DNA of 64,000 nt from JBBTCX01 sp964494205 (GTDB lineage Bacteria; Planctomycetota; Phycisphaerae; UBA1845): assembly GCA_964494205.1 (NCBI GenBank), contig CAZBRD010000013.1, forward strand, positions 1-64,000, given 5' to 3'. Under the pieces are notes generated by a model. It saw only the letters and a program-made list of their open reading frames with translations, ran no database searches and was not told the DNA's origin. A program made the translations under genes and the position numbers. Shown piece by piece: positions 1 to 9,683 of the stretch; the stretch's first letter is position 1; each line of letters opens with the position of its first letter.

Positions 1-132
1 ACAAACTTGCCGGAACGGATCCGGCAAGTACTACGGGCTTTCATACCCATCTACGGCCTCGGCGGGTGGAACCCGCCCTACGATGTCGATGTTTTCACGT
101 TTTGACGTTTCGACATTTGGGCTTTTGGACGT

Positions 133-2199
133 TTACTTCTTCTGCTGCTCTTTCGCGTCTCCGCGTGCGAAGATGCTGGCGACGTAATTCAGCACGTCGG
201 TCGCACTCGTCTCGTTGTAGCCGAAGTACTTGATCAGACGCTGCTTAACCACGTCGATCTTCGCCTGCGTCTCATCATCGACGACGCCGGACACGACGTT
301 CTTCAGCTTGATCGTGTCGCGCTGATCTTCGAACAATTTCAATTCCAACGCCCGGTGCAATCGCGCGTTGGTGTGATACTCGAACTTCTTCCCATCGAGC
401 GACAGCGCACCGATGTAGTTCATGATCTCCTGACGGAAATCGTCCTTGCGGCTTTCGGGGATATCGATCTTCTCTTCGATCGAACGCATCAGACGCTCAT
501 CCGGGGCTTCATCGCGACCGGTGTAACGATTGCGCACGCGTTCGTGTTGCGTATACGCTCGCACGTTCTCGATGTAGTTCGAGCAGAGTCGCGTGATGGC
601 GTCCTCGTCTGCGCTGATCGCCCGCTGCACTTCGGATTTCAAGATGTCTTCGTATTCCTCACGTACCAGCGCGAGCAGCTCGCGATAGCGAGTCTTCAAT
701 TCCTCATCCGTGATCAGGCTATGGTGCGACAACCCACCTTCGAGTTCGTTCATCACCATGAACGGGTTGATGCAACGCTCTTGGATGGCTTGGTCGCTGA
801 CCAGCGAGTTCGACAACTTGTCCTGAATGTATCGCGGGCTGATGCCCTGCATGCCCTCGCGCGGGGCTTCGATGCGCAGCTCGCGTACAGAGTCCTCGGT
901 GAAGTTCGGGATGCTCTTTCCGTTATAAAGCTTGAGCTTCTGCATCAGCGTGAGGCCGGCCTTCTTCGGCTCCTCGAGTCGCGTCATCACCGCCCACATC
1001 GCAGCCATCTCGATCGTATGCGGGGCGATGTGGATGCCGCGGATGCGTTTCTTGTTGAAGTCCTTCTCGTAGATCGCGATTTCGTCGTCGAGGCGAATGT
1101 TGTACGGCACGTCGATCTTGATCGTTCGATCGCGGAAGGCCTCCATCAGCTCGTTCGATTGCAGCTTCTTGTATTCGGGCTCGTTGGTGTGCCCGATGAT
1201 GACCTCGTCGATGTGTGTCTGGGCGAACTTCTTTGGCTTGATGACGTGCTCCTGCGACGCACCCAGCAGGTCGTACAAGAAGGCCACGTCGAGCTTGAGC
1301 ACTTCGATGAACTCGACGATGCCGCGATTCGCGATGTTCAGCTCGCCGTCGAAGTTGAAAGCGCGCGGGTCGCTGTCGCTGCCGTACTCGGCGATCTTGC
1401 GGTAGTTAATGTCGCCGGTGAGTTCCGTCGAGTCCTGATTTTTTTCGTCCTTCGGTTGGAAGGTGCCGATGCCGACGCGATCGCGCTCGCGGAGGATCAA
1501 TCGCCGCACGCGGACGTAATCCATGACCTTGTTCCAGTCGCCGTCGCACTTCAGCAGCAAGTCCTCGAACATGCGTCGACAGAACGGATCGAGCGGGCCT
1601 TCGATGCGAATTTGCGAAGCTTCGTTCGAATCCTGATTCAGCTTGGCCAGCACGGCTCTCCGCGCCTCGAGCGGAATCAGCTTCAGCGGCTCTTCGTGCA
1701 TCGGGCAGTGGTGAACGACGACCTTGCCGTTCTCGTCGGGAATGTGCCAAGAGAATGAATAGAGCGCACCCTCATCGAGCTGCGAGTAATACTCAATGCC
1801 TTTTTTCAACGACCGCGCGATCGTGCTCTTCGACGAGCCAACCGGGCCATGCAGCAGGAGAATACGTCGCTCGGTGCCATACTGGTGGGCGGCTGACTTG
1901 AAGAAGTCGACGAGGTTCATCAGCGGCTTATCCAGCCCGAAGATGGCGTCGGCTCCGTCGTCGATCGGATCAGAGAAGAAGTTGTAGCGCATCAATTCCT
2001 CGCGCATGTAGGTGTAGCGCTCGGACTTGAAGTGCATGATCATGTCATAGATGCGCTGGAACGCGTTCCGCGCGATTCGCGGGTTGGCCGCGACCATCTT
2101 GAGGTAGTCCGAAAACGAACCCTCCCAATGCTGGTCCCGGAATTTCTCAACGTTGTGCTTTTCGCGAACGATCGACAGGATTTCTTCAGCGGATGCCAT
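133..2199 (-). CDS. prkA: PrkA-family serine protein kinase
   Basis: A 688-residue protein matching the PrkA family in length and layout: an N-terminal AAA-like module followed by a kinase-like C-terminal half. The P-loop GPVGSSKST is at residues 118-126, and the preceding stretch (FGLDKPLMNLVDFF) is typical of PrkA. Family knowledge: PrkA is a cytoplasmic AAA+ protein described as a serine kinase or protease in stress and sporulation responses, usually in an operon with YeaH/YhbH and SpoVR/YcgB. Those partners would lie to the left on this strand, outside the window, so the operon cannot be checked here. The ATG start is preceded by a purine-rich GGGGAGAAC. Family assignment is firm; its target in this organism is unknown. 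Confidence 0.93.
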   Translation of the reverse strand: MASAEEILSIVREKHNVEKFRDQHWEGSFSDYLKMVAANPRIARNAFQRIYDMIMHFKSERYTYMREELMRYNFFSDPIDDGADAIFGLDKPLMNLVDFFKSAAHQYGTERRILLLHGPVGSSKSTIARSLKKGIEYYSQLDEGALYSFSWHIPDENGKVVVHHCPMHEEPLKLIPLEARRAVLAKLNQDSNEASQIRIEGPLDPFCRRMFEDLLLKCDGDWNKVMDYVRVRRLILRERDRVGIGTFQPKDEKNQDSTELTGDINYRKIAEYGSDSDPRAFNFDGELNIANRGIVEFIEVLKLDVAFLYDLLGASQEHVIKPKKFAQTHIDEVIIGHTNEPEYKKLQSNELMEAFRDRTIKIDVPYNIRLDDEIAIYEKDFNKKRIRGIHIAPHTIEMAAMWAVMTRLEEPKKAGLTLMQKLKLYNGKSIPNFTEDSVRELRIEAPREGMQGISPRYIQDKLSNSLVSDQAIQERCINPFMVMNELEGGLSHHSLITDEELKTRYRELLALVREEYEDILKSEVQRAISADEDAITRLCSNYIENVRAYTQHERVRNRYTGRDEAPDERLMRSIEEKIDIPESRKDDFRQEIMNYIGALSLDGKKFEYHTNARLHRALELKLFEDQRDTIKLKNVVSGVVDDETQAKIDVVKQRLIKYFGYNETSATDVLNYVASIFARGDAKEQQKK

Positions 2200-2816
2200 A
2201 GCCGCAGTTCTCCCCGTTCAAAGTGAGCCGCGCGGCGTTAAGCCCGCGCGAAGCTCCATCACTCTTATGGAGGCAGAATCGCCTACCCATAATTCTAATA
2301 AACAAATGTCAACCAAAACTCGCGCCGAGTCTGCGCAGCCAGCAACCGCGCCCGCACCTTTCGAGCGATAACTTCCCCTCCCACGCATTCGATTCGGTTA
2401 TCACTCAATGCTAGGTACACCAAAAACCCAAGTCAACGATTTTTGACCCCCACAGCGAACCCCCCAAATGAACATGCAGTCGCGTTCCGGTTCTCACGAA
2501 TTCGGCAAATCAGAGCCCCAAGCGCAAGCGCGGGGTTTGACCTGAGCGTTAGCGAGTCCGTTTCCGTCAGATTCATCGAATCCAGAACCGATCGCGCAAG
2601 CTTCGCCGTACGGACCCTTAACGTATCGGTCGCAGGGTGCGAAGCTATTCCTAAAATCGTTCCTCGAACTTTCGAGAGGGTGGGAAACGGTCCGGTAAGA
2701 TCGCGAGGCTGGAGATGAACTACGAAGGCACAAAGACACCAAGAGGAATGAAGAAAGTCTAATAGCGAAAGACGAATGACTTGGTGCGAACGTTGCGTCA
2801 GGGCTGCAAGTTTGCA
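2200..2816. other. Intergenic region with repeat fragments
   Basis: About 600 bases with no convincing gene. It must hold the prkA promoter at its left end. A copy of the 'CTTGCGC..GGGGCTCTGA' repeat family (minus orientation, about 2511-2535) and a fragment reading aaggcacaaagacaccaag (about 2727-2745) are present. The short open frames here translate repeat sequence and have no family features. Confidence 0.6.
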
Positions 2817-3563
2817 TCACACTTCTTTGGCGTCCGGGTCTTCTTTGACGACTTCTCTTATCTCCTTCAAAGCTTTGTGTCTTTGTGCCTTGGTGGTTTC
2901 TCTTCCACACTCCGAGCATCTTCCCGTCGTGTTGCCGGTCAGGTTGTAGCCGCAGTGGATGCAGAGGTTTCGCCGTCGTCGACGCCAGCGGCGCATGGGG
3001 CCGCGGAGGAAGGCGAGGAGGGGCCAAACACTTAGCACAATCGACGCCGCCCAGATTGGCATGCCAAAGCCCGCGTAACAAGGTGTTGTCGTCTCAAAAA
3101 ACTCACGTTCCGTAGGGCTCAGTTTTCGGTGGTTTCGCCTTTCGAATGCTTGCAGCGGTTCTCCTTGGAAAGAGTCATGATCGATTCCCCCACCGAACCC
3201 AAATTTGTTGCCGCCGATCGGCAGGTTTCCTATCGGTCGCAGTCGCAATACTAGCTTTATTGAAACGCTGTTCTTTGTAATCCGAGTAGAACGCATCGCC
3301 CTAAGCTCTATTGAGGTGAAGACCGAGAATTTGAATCTTAGTGTTGCGAGTGACAATCGATCTCTTGAATCGACGTAAGCTTTTTCAAATCGGGATGCAA
3401 TTCCTAACCCGGCCTCGTAGAAATAGACACCCGGTTGGACAGCACGCAATAACAGCCAGCCAGTAAAAGAGGAAATGGCGAGTATGGTCGTTACTATGAG
3501 CAAGAGAAAACGCATTGCACGCCAAATTCGATACCAAAGTCGAACATGGTTTGGATCGCTCAT
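2817..3563 (-). CDS. Membrane protein with C-terminal zinc ribbon (CGYNLTGN type)
   Basis: About 248 residues. An N-terminal hydrophobic segment (FLLLIVTTILAISSFTGWLLL) is followed by an extracytoplasmic-looking stretch, a second hydrophobic segment (IVLSVWPLLAFL), a basic GPMRRWRRRRR stretch, and a zinc ribbon CIHCGYNLTGN...CSECG. The same ending occurs in two proteins at 37.6-38.8 kb, so this is a paralogous family. The start at 3563 (MSDPNHVR) is chosen because upstream residues do not resemble the family. The last 25 or so residues (TTKAQRHKALKEIREV) come from DNA resembling the 'caaagacaccaag' intergenic repeats, so the C-terminus may have been extended by a repeat. Function unknown; zinc binding is inferred from the four cysteines. 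Confidence 0.75.
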   Translation of the reverse strand: MSDPNHVRLWYRIWRAMRFLLLIVTTILAISSFTGWLLLRAVQPGVYFYEAGLGIASRFEKAYVDSRDRLSLATLRFKFSVFTSIELRAMRSTRITKNSVSIKLVLRLRPIGNLPIGGNKFGFGGGIDHDSFQGEPLQAFERRNHRKLSPTEREFFETTTPCYAGFGMPIWAASIVLSVWPLLAFLRGPMRRWRRRRRNLCIHCGYNLTGNTTGRCSECGRETTKAQRHKALKEIREVVKEDPDAKEV

Positions 3564-3764
3564 TGTTACACGAACTCCGACTCGTATTCCCTCAAACTCT
3601 AACACATTACAAACCAAGAATTAAAGCAGAAAACGGGCAATAACAGCCGTTTCAATGGTATGGTTGTAGAAAAGCGCATGGAGCCGCAACGAGCAAAAAT
3701 ATGCGGAAGCAGGCGGGGAATGTCGCGTTAGTGCTGGGCTAACCATGTTTCGACGACGCGGTAA

Positions 3765-3800
3765 GACCCCCCTTATTCCCCCCTTGCAAAGGGGGGATTG
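3765..3800. repeat. C6/G6 hairpin repeat, copy 1
   Basis: GACCCCCCTTATTCCCCCC, then TTGCAAAGGGGGG. CCCCCCTT pairs with AAGGGGGG around a short loop. Three more copies lie at 17236, 21891 and 23944, always between genes, so this is a dispersed hairpin repeat and not a single terminator. Confidence 0.8.
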
Positions 3801-3869
3801 GAATTCGGTGGCCTTGGGGCGTTAAGTGGTTCGTTTGATCAATCGTGATTATGATAGGGGTAGCGAAAG

Positions 3870-4793
3870 ATGGCTTGGATGATGCGACTGATTGATACAA
3901 CTGGGTATAAGCGTTCCATGGGGCGCGGCGGGGTGGTTGCGCCTGCGAGTCCGCAGATATCAAACGAGCCGGTTACACCGGGCGCGTTAGAGACAGCATC
4001 TCCGTTTCGCGCGGGCGATGCCTGTGTGGAATCGTTGCCGGCGCACGTTCACTCGACCGGCCGATTCGATGCTGTTCTGTTCGATCTTGATCGCACGCTT
4101 TTTCATTTTGATTCGTCGCGCCTTCCGGAGTTTGTGCGGCGGGTCGCCGAACTCGGACACGCCAAGTTGATCAAAATGGGGCATACGCCGCCGAAGCTGC
4201 ATCGCTATGCGAACATCATGCGCTTCTATGTGGCTGTGGCCTTTGTTCGCTCGTTCGTTTTCCGACGCGAGATTCCCATCGTTGAAGTGATCAAGTTCAG
4301 CCACGCGCGGTTGCAGATGCCGTTGACCAACGAGGATGCGATCGAGCTGGCGTGGACGTGCGAGGCCGCGATGCGCGAACGCATGACCGTCGATCCGGAA
4401 TCGAAGCCGATGCTGGATACGCTGCGGCGGAGCGGGCTGAAGCTGGGATTGGTGTCGAACACGATCGCGCCGCATTTTCTGCTGGATGATTATCTTAGTT
4501 CGGTGCACCTGCTCGATTACCTGCCGATGCGGGTCTATTCGTCGGAAGTGACCTATCGCAAGCCGCATCGTGAGATTTTCCGCCAGGCGTTGTCGCGGTT
4601 GGGCGCTTGCCCCAGTCGCACGGTGTTCGTCGGCGATCGCATGCGGAACGACGTGAAGGGGGCTGCCCGCATGGGCATGACGACGATTCTGGTTTCGCCC
4701 ACAGGTGTGGTCGGTCGCGGGTCGGTGAAACCGGATCATGTCGTGCGAAGTCTGTCGGAGATTCCGGCGATCGTTGGCGCAAACGCATCGTAG
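3870..4793 (+). CDS. HAD-superfamily hydrolase
   Basis: A 307-residue protein. Motif I is DLDRT at residues 72-76 (FDLDRTLF). Motif II is in GLVSNTIA. The motif III lysine is probably in TYRKPHREIF. Motif IV is FVGDRMRNDVKGA, giving the GD...ND metal-binding acidic residues. The long insertion after motif I is a helical C1-type cap. Family knowledge: Mg-dependent phosphatases or dehalogenases of the cytoplasm; the substrate cannot be predicted. The first 60 residues carry no motif and are rich in Pro, Ala and Gly, so translation may start later (Met18 or beyond). The repeat-containing gap before aat suggests a separate transcript. Confidence 0.85.
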   Translation: MAWMMRLIDTTGYKRSMGRGGVVAPASPQISNEPVTPGALETASPFRAGDACVESLPAHVHSTGRFDAVLFDLDRTLFHFDSSRLPEFVRRVAELGHAKLIKMGHTPPKLHRYANIMRFYVAVAFVRSFVFRREIPIVEVIKFSHARLQMPLTNEDAIELAWTCEAAMRERMTVDPESKPMLDTLRRSGLKLGLVSNTIAPHFLLDDYLSSVHLLDYLPMRVYSSEVTYRKPHREIFRQALSRLGACPSRTVFVGDRMRNDVKGAARMGMTTILVSPTGVVGRGSVKPDHVVRSLSEIPAIVGANAS

Positions 4794-4851
4794 TTACAAG
4801 TTACCGGTTGCTAGTTGCGAATTACCTTTCGTGTCGCTCACGCTTACGGCT

Positions 4852-4884
4852 GGGTGGCATGGCCAAGCGCAGCGCCGCCATGCC
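4852..4884 (+). repeat. GGGTGGCATGGCCAAGCG repeat, copy 1
   Basis: The sequence reading gggtggcatggccaagcg followed by cagcgccgccatgcc reappears inverted at 30844-30875. It lies in the gap before aat and would be translated as junk if the longest open frame of aat were used, which supports the later aat start. Confidence 0.7.
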
Positions 4885-4937
4885 CGTCGAGAGTATGTCA
4901 GCGTCTGAACAATCCGCGCGCGTTCGCCGTTTCGCTC

Positions 4938-5585
4938 ATGCGGGTTCTTGTTAACATCACTCGGCGAATGAAACGTGCGGACCTTTCCCCAGATCGATTG
5001 TTGTTAGCCTATCAGGTCGGCATCTTTCCGATGGCTGACGACGATGGGGAAATTCGCTGGTTCGCGCCCGATCCGCGTGCGATCATTCCACTGGACGGGT
5101 TTGTCGTTTCGCGGTCGCTGCGGGCGGCTGTTCGGCGCGGAGCCTATGAGGTCTGCGTCAATCGTGCGTTTGACGACGTGATCGTAGCCTGCGCGGCGCG
5201 GGATGAGGGCACGTGGATTTCAGACGACATTCGTTTGGCCTATGGCGCACTGCATCGACTCGGGTTTGCGCACAGCGTTGAGGCGTGGAAAGATGGCCAG
5301 CTAGTCGGTGGGTTGTACGGCGTCGCTATCGGCGGGGCCTTCTTCGGCGAGTCGATGTTTCACCGGGCGACGGACGCGTCGAAGGTGGCGCTAGTGCATT
5401 TGGTCGAACGCATGCGCGAGCGGGGTTATGCGCTGCTCGACACGCAATTCATGACCGAGCATTTGCGACAGTTTGGAACAGTCGAGATTCCGCGAGCGGA
5501 GTATGAGCGGAGGTTGCGGAAGGCGATACAGTTGAAGTGTTCGTTTGAGGGCGATTCGTCGCTTGAGAAGGGATTTTCAGGATGA
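4938..5585 (+). CDS. aat: Leucyl/phenylalanyl-tRNA--protein transferase
   Basis: About 215 residues, the normal Aat length. Family motifs include LLLAYQVGIFPMAD, IRWFAPDPRAIIPLDGF, TWISDDIRLAYGALHRLGFAHSVE, GGLYGVAIGGAFFGESMF and LLDTQFMTEHL. Family knowledge: it transfers Leu or Phe from tRNA to N-terminal Arg or Lys of proteins, feeding the ClpS/ClpAP N-degron pathway in the cytoplasm. The ATG at 4938 is chosen because the longer open frame runs back through a dispersed repeat; ATG 4968 (MKRADL) is also possible. The stop overlaps the next start (ATGA at 5582-5585), so the two genes are translationally coupled. Confidence 0.95.
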   Translation: MRVLVNITRRMKRADLSPDRLLLAYQVGIFPMADDDGEIRWFAPDPRAIIPLDGFVVSRSLRAAVRRGAYEVCVNRAFDDVIVACAARDEGTWISDDIRLAYGALHRLGFAHSVEAWKDGQLVGGLYGVAIGGAFFGESMFHRATDASKVALVHLVERMRERGYALLDTQFMTEHLRQFGTVEIPRAEYERRLRKAIQLKCSFEGDSSLEKGFSG

Positions 5586-7561
5586 TGTGTGCCGAGAAAG
5601 GATTCTCGGCACAGCAGGTTTGCGGATTAGATATGCCAACGGCTCAACCACTGGTCGGCAACGAGCTCTTTGTGCACAACATGCGCGCGCTGTGGCGGGC
5701 GGATGTTGAGTTTGCGCTGCGCGTCGATGCCGTGATGGATGATGATCGATTACCGCTGGAAGGAACGCGATCCGGACAATGGACGACGAAGATGGCTGGG
5801 CCTGATGGAGCGGAGATTTATCTGCACAGTCGCGTCGACCCGGTGGCTGAAGCCAAGCGACTGATCGAATCGGTGCCGATGGAGGAGAAGTTCTGTTTCG
5901 TCGTCTCCGGGTTCGGGCTTGGGTATCACATTCGGGAATTGTTCGACAGGTTGCGCGGCGATGCTTTCATCGTTTGCAGCGAGCCGTCGATTCGGCTCAT
6001 CGCAACCGCTCTGACGTGTGTTGACCTGGCTGACGTGATTTCATCGGGGAAGCTGATCATCATGACCGACGCGGATAAGGCCGGACTGCACGTGCGGCTG
6101 AAGGAACGAAGCACGCTCGTCATGCTCGGTTCGCAATTCGTGCGACATCAACCGTCGGCGCGGATTGCGGGTGAGTTTCATTCTTCGATTCATCAGCTCA
6201 TCAACGAGTTTGTTTCGTTCACGCGGATGTCGCTGCTTACGCTGGTGAGCAATTCTCAGATCACGTGTCGCAACATCGCGATGAACCTCGTGAACTACGT
6301 GACCACGCCGCCGATCGATATGCTGCGGGATCGTTTCGCCGGCAACCCGGGGATCATCGTGTCCGCCGGTCCGTCGCTCTCGCGGAATCTGGACGAGCTG
6401 GCGGCGGTGAAAGGGCGAGCGGTTATTTGCGCGGTGCAGACAGCCATCAGGCCGTTGATGCAGCGCGGGATCGTGCCGGACTTTGTCACCTGTCTCGACT
6501 TTCACGAAATGTCGCGAAAGTTTTTCGAGAACGTGGGCGACTTGAGCGATGTGCATCTTGTGGCAGAACCCAAAGCCACGTGGCATGTACTTGATCATTA
6601 TCCGGGGCCGATTTCGATCTTAGATAATTCCTGGGCACGACTGTTGATAGGCGATGAACTCGCTGGTCGAGATGGGCTGACAGCCGGTGCGACGGTTGCG
6701 CACCTCGCGTTCTACCTGGCTGTTTACATGGGTTGCGACCCGATCATTTTCGTCGGGCAGGACCTCGCGTTCACTGGTCACGTGTTTTACGTGCCGGGCG
6801 TGGAGATTCATCACGCGTGGCGGAGCGAGCTGAATCGATTCAGTTCGATCGAGCACAAGGAGTGGGAACGCATCGCGCGGAATCGGCCGATCTTGCGGAA
6901 GGTGACAGGGATCGAAGGTAGTGAGTTATATACCGACGATTTGTTGTTCACGTATCTCGAGCAATTCGAGAAGGACATTGCTGGCGTGCCACGGCGTGTC
7001 ATCAACGCATCGCAAGGCGGCGCGCGGATTCGCGGCACGCAGACGATGAAACTTGGCGACGTGATCGAGCAGTTCTGTCGAGAGCCCGTCCCTGGAGAAC
7101 GGTTCGCCTATCGCAAGTCGACCAAGTGGCACGATCCTGAAAAGTTGGCGACCACGCGAGTCGAGCTTGAGCGGCGGGTGGCTGAGATGGACGACGTAGT
7201 CCGCGTGTGCGACGAGCTGCTCATTCTCTTCAAGGAGCTACGGGACCTGACGCACGATCCCGAGAAGTTCAACCGTCGACTCATTCGCGTAGACGAACTG
7301 CGAACGAAAGTGCATCAGGAAAGTCGGCCGTATCGAATCATCAATGCCGCAACGCAGTTGGCGGAACTACGCCGCTACTCGGCAGACCGTCACATCGACG
7401 CAGCCACGTTGAAAGATGCGGATCGAGCGAAGCGACAGCTTTCACGCGATATTGATTTCATCTCCGGTGTTCGCGACGGGGTAGGTGAAGTGAGGCCAAT
7501 ACTTGAGGAGAGTTTGAAGCGGGTCGTTCAGGCCATTTCGGAGCCCGAAAGAGCTGGTTGA
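5582..7561 (+). CDS. DUF115 / MptE-like protein (motility accessory factor family)
   Basis: A 659-residue protein. The central DUF115 (6-hydroxymethylpterin pyrophosphokinase MptE-like) domain shows the family signatures IIVSAGPSLSRNLDEL (about residues 258-273), AVICAVQTAIRPLMQRGIVPDFVTCLD and IIFVGQDLAFTG. The N-terminal part (FVVSGFGLGYHIREL) resembles the Maf N-terminal domain. Family knowledge: bacterial members (Maf) are putative flagellin glycosyltransferases and archaeal MptE is a pterin diphosphokinase. No flagellin gene is in the window, so the substrate is open. The start overlaps the aat stop by four bases; the internal ATG at residue 18 is an alternative. The C-terminal 150 residues are predicted helical and charged. 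Confidence 0.85.
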   Translation: MMCAEKGFSAQQVCGLDMPTAQPLVGNELFVHNMRALWRADVEFALRVDAVMDDDRLPLEGTRSGQWTTKMAGPDGAEIYLHSRVDPVAEAKRLIESVPMEEKFCFVVSGFGLGYHIRELFDRLRGDAFIVCSEPSIRLIATALTCVDLADVISSGKLIIMTDADKAGLHVRLKERSTLVMLGSQFVRHQPSARIAGEFHSSIHQLINEFVSFTRMSLLTLVSNSQITCRNIAMNLVNYVTTPPIDMLRDRFAGNPGIIVSAGPSLSRNLDELAAVKGRAVICAVQTAIRPLMQRGIVPDFVTCLDFHEMSRKFFENVGDLSDVHLVAEPKATWHVLDHYPGPISILDNSWARLLIGDELAGRDGLTAGATVAHLAFYLAVYMGCDPIIFVGQDLAFTGHVFYVPGVEIHHAWRSELNRFSSIEHKEWERIARNRPILRKVTGIEGSELYTDDLLFTYLEQFEKDIAGVPRRVINASQGGARIRGTQTMKLGDVIEQFCREPVPGERFAYRKSTKWHDPEKLATTRVELERRVAEMDDVVRVCDELLILFKELRDLTHDPEKFNRRLIRVDELRTKVHQESRPYRIINAATQLAELRRYSADRHIDAATLKDADRAKRQLSRDIDFISGVRDGVGEVRPILEESLKRVVQAISEPERAG

Positions 7562-7712
7562 ATCAGCAGCAAAACCATCGGGATAATTGGTTTTCAGCGT
7601 GCCAGACCACTTCGCATTGAAAGACCACTCTCGCTCACCTACAATCGGCTTCCCTTGCCTGCCGATGGGTTTGGTGGGCGTCGAAAATGCCAAACGGAGA
7701 ATTGCGGCCACA

Positions 7713-8336
7713 ATGGTTTCCATGCAGCCTAGTCCAGTACGAGAGTACTTTCATAACATCTGGCAGACGGTGTACAGCATCCTCGTCGGGATGAAGATCA
7801 GTCTCAAGTACTGCTTCGCCAAGACGGTGACCGTGCAGTATCCGGATGTCGCGCCGCCCCTTCAGCCGAGGTATCGCGGGTTCCATTATTTCGAGATCGA
7901 AAAGTGCATCGCCTGCGACCAATGTGCGAAAGCATGCCCCATCGATTGTATTTACATCGAGAAGACGGGCCCTCGAAAGATCGACAAGAACTCCGGTATC
8001 GCTGTCGGTGGAGCCATGACGCGCTACGCGATCGACTACGCCAAGTGCATGTTCTGTGCGTTGTGCACCGAGCCGTGCCCAACCGACTGCATCCACATGG
8101 GCAACCTGCACGACATGTCGGGTTACGACCGCGAGAGCATGATCGTTGAGTTCACCGAGTTGGCGAAGGTCGGCTTGCAAACGCCCCAGCCGCTGTGGAT
8201 GACGCGCGACGATCTGCCCGATTGGGCCAAGAAGCGAAAGAAGGAATGGGTTGAGTTCCAGCATTCGCCGGATGCGCTCGCGGGAAAGAACGAAAAGCGT
8301 CGCGAGGAAATGTTGAAGGCACTGGAGCCGCAATAG
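7713..8336 (+). CDS. nuoI: NADH-quinone oxidoreductase subunit I
   Basis: About 207 residues from the ATG at 7713. Two [4Fe-4S] motifs are clear, CIACDQCAKACP and CMFCALCTEPCP, each followed by the usual ID/TDCI extension. The membrane-associating N-terminal helix (IWQTVYSILVGMKISLKYCF) and RYRGFHYFEIEKC are typical of NuoI. It carries clusters N6a and N6b of complex I on the peripheral arm. The open frame extends 42 codons upstream but without family residues. nuoA and nuoB follow; no nuoC, D, E, F, G or H is present, so the complex is encoded at dispersed loci. Confidence 0.95.
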   Translation: MVSMQPSPVREYFHNIWQTVYSILVGMKISLKYCFAKTVTVQYPDVAPPLQPRYRGFHYFEIEKCIACDQCAKACPIDCIYIEKTGPRKIDKNSGIAVGGAMTRYAIDYAKCMFCALCTEPCPTDCIHMGNLHDMSGYDRESMIVEFTELAKVGLQTPQPLWMTRDDLPDWAKKRKKEWVEFQHSPDALAGKNEKRREEMLKALEPQ

Positions 8337-8402
8337 AGCTTGAAGACAGATTTGGAATGAGAATCAGGTCCGCATGGCGGACCTACAAAGGAATGCCATT
8401 AC

Positions 8403-8879
8403 GTGACACCCGCAATAGCTAATCTGATTCCGGCGCTGCTTGCCCAGGTCGAGGCGAATCAGGCCGCGATTCCTTATGGCCAATCCAACGTGCAACTGGT
8501 CCTTGGGATTCTGTTGTTCACGATTGCCGGTGCATCGATCGTGTTCGTCGGCTTGCTGGCTGGGAAAGTTGGCCGCCCCAATCAGCCACATCCGGAAAAG
8601 TCGACGCCGTATGAATGCGGCGAGCCGGCCATCGGCGACAGCTGGGTGCAGTTTGACCTGCGGTTCTACACGGTCGCGTTGATCTTCATCGTGTTCGACG
8701 TGGAAATCGCGTTACTTTGGCCATGGGCGGTGGTGTATCGCGAAATGGGCGCGGCGGCGTTTTGGCCGTTCCTGGTGTTCTTCCTGCTGATTGCGATTCC
8801 GTTCCTGTACGAGTGGAAGTCAGGGTACCTGAATTGGGTGCGCTCGTATTCGTCGCAAGAAGAGAAGACGACGTTATGA
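8403..8879 (+). CDS. nuoA: NADH-quinone oxidoreductase subunit A
   Basis: A 158-residue membrane protein with three hydrophobic helices. The signature YECGEPAIGDSWVQFDLRF is followed by FIVFDVEIALLWPW, the conserved loop and TM2 of NuoA, which sits near the quinone site of complex I. The start is GTG at 8403, with an upstream AAAGGAATG as possible ribosome-binding site. The N-terminal 30 residues are longer than in Escherichia coli NuoA. A hairpin (aggtccgc/gcggacct, about 8367-8384) lies in the short gap after nuoI. Confidence 0.95.
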   Translation: MTPAIANLIPALLAQVEANQAAIPYGQSNVQLVLGILLFTIAGASIVFVGLLAGKVGRPNQPHPEKSTPYECGEPAIGDSWVQFDLRFYTVALIFIVFDVEIALLWPWAVVYREMGAAAFWPFLVFFLLIAIPFLYEWKSGYLNWVRSYSSQEEKTTL

Positions 8880-8963
8880 TAGCTTGTATGCGTGGTGCCA
8901 AATATGCAGCCTACGCATTGCAAAATGACTGCATGGCCCACTCGGTGGGGATAAGCGTGTATC

Positions 8964-9641
8964 ATGGTAGTTCGTTGGTCTGACCACAGAATCAAGGAAA
9001 CACGAGACACGATCTGCAGGCTTGAGCCGCCCTATCTCATCCGTCAATCGGACGCAACATTCGAAGATTATGAGGCCATCTGCACAGAAGACTTTCGGTG
9101 CGAATACGTTGATGGAGTGCTGATTGTGCATTCACCAGCGTCGTTTAGCCATGAGGACCGGATCGCTTTTGTCGGTTCATTGCTGAGGATGTTCGTATCG
9201 AAGCACAAGCTTGGCCATGTTTTGACTTCGAATGCTGTAATGCAAATCGGTGAAAATTGCCTCTGTCCCGACGTCTCTTTTCTTAGTGCGAACCACGCGG
9301 ATCGGATCAAATCTGAACGAGTTCACGGCCCAATGGATCTGGTCATCGAGGTGCTTTCGAAAACGACGCGAAGTTACGATCTCGGAGAAAAGCGGGCCTG
9401 TTATCGTGAAGCCCAAGTGCCTGAGATTTGGCTGATCGATCGGGCCAAGGGGGAATTTCATGTTGACTGGCTGGAGACTCCAGCCGGCGGAATTCAGAGA
9501 ACGTATCAAACATTGCTGCTAAAGCACGGGCGCTGTCAGAGTCGCGTTTTGAATGGTTTTTGGATCGACGTCGAGTGGTTGTGGGCTGAACCATTACCCA
9601 GTTCATTCGAGTGTCTTTCGCTGATTCTCGGTTCGACGTAG
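8964..9641 (+). CDS. Uma2-family (DUF820) putative nuclease
   Basis: A 225-residue protein of the Uma2/DUF820 family, a PD-(D/E)xK nuclease-like fold abundant in cyanobacteria and planctomycetes. Visible features are EYVDGVLIVHSPASFSHEDR, LCPDVSFL and DLVIEVLSKTTRSYDLGEK followed by REAQVPEIWLID. The acidic residues of PDVSF and IEV and the Lys of GEK fit the active-site pattern. The family's biological role is unsettled. Its place between nuoA and nuoB interrupts a normally contiguous gene pair and suggests insertion; it is on the same strand. No clear ribosome-binding site is visible before the ATG. Confidence 0.82.
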   Translation: MVVRWSDHRIKETRDTICRLEPPYLIRQSDATFEDYEAICTEDFRCEYVDGVLIVHSPASFSHEDRIAFVGSLLRMFVSKHKLGHVLTSNAVMQIGENCLCPDVSFLSANHADRIKSERVHGPMDLVIEVLSKTTRSYDLGEKRACYREAQVPEIWLIDRAKGEFHVDWLETPAGGIQRTYQTLLLKHGRCQSRVLNGFWIDVEWLWAEPLPSSFECLSLILGST

Positions 9642-9683
9642 GCTTGGTGTCGCTTCGGTTACCAATGACGGTGGAGACAGCGA

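Noticed and set aside
355..1758. 467-residue open frame antisense to prkA
   Set aside because: It is the high-GC shadow of prkA, rich in Val, Arg and Leu without family motifs. The opposite strand encodes a clear PrkA protein.
2494..3081. 195-residue minus-strand frame and a 91-codon plus-strand frame at 2443-2718
   Set aside because: Both run through repeats, and the first also runs through the 3' part of the zinc-ribbon gene. No family features.
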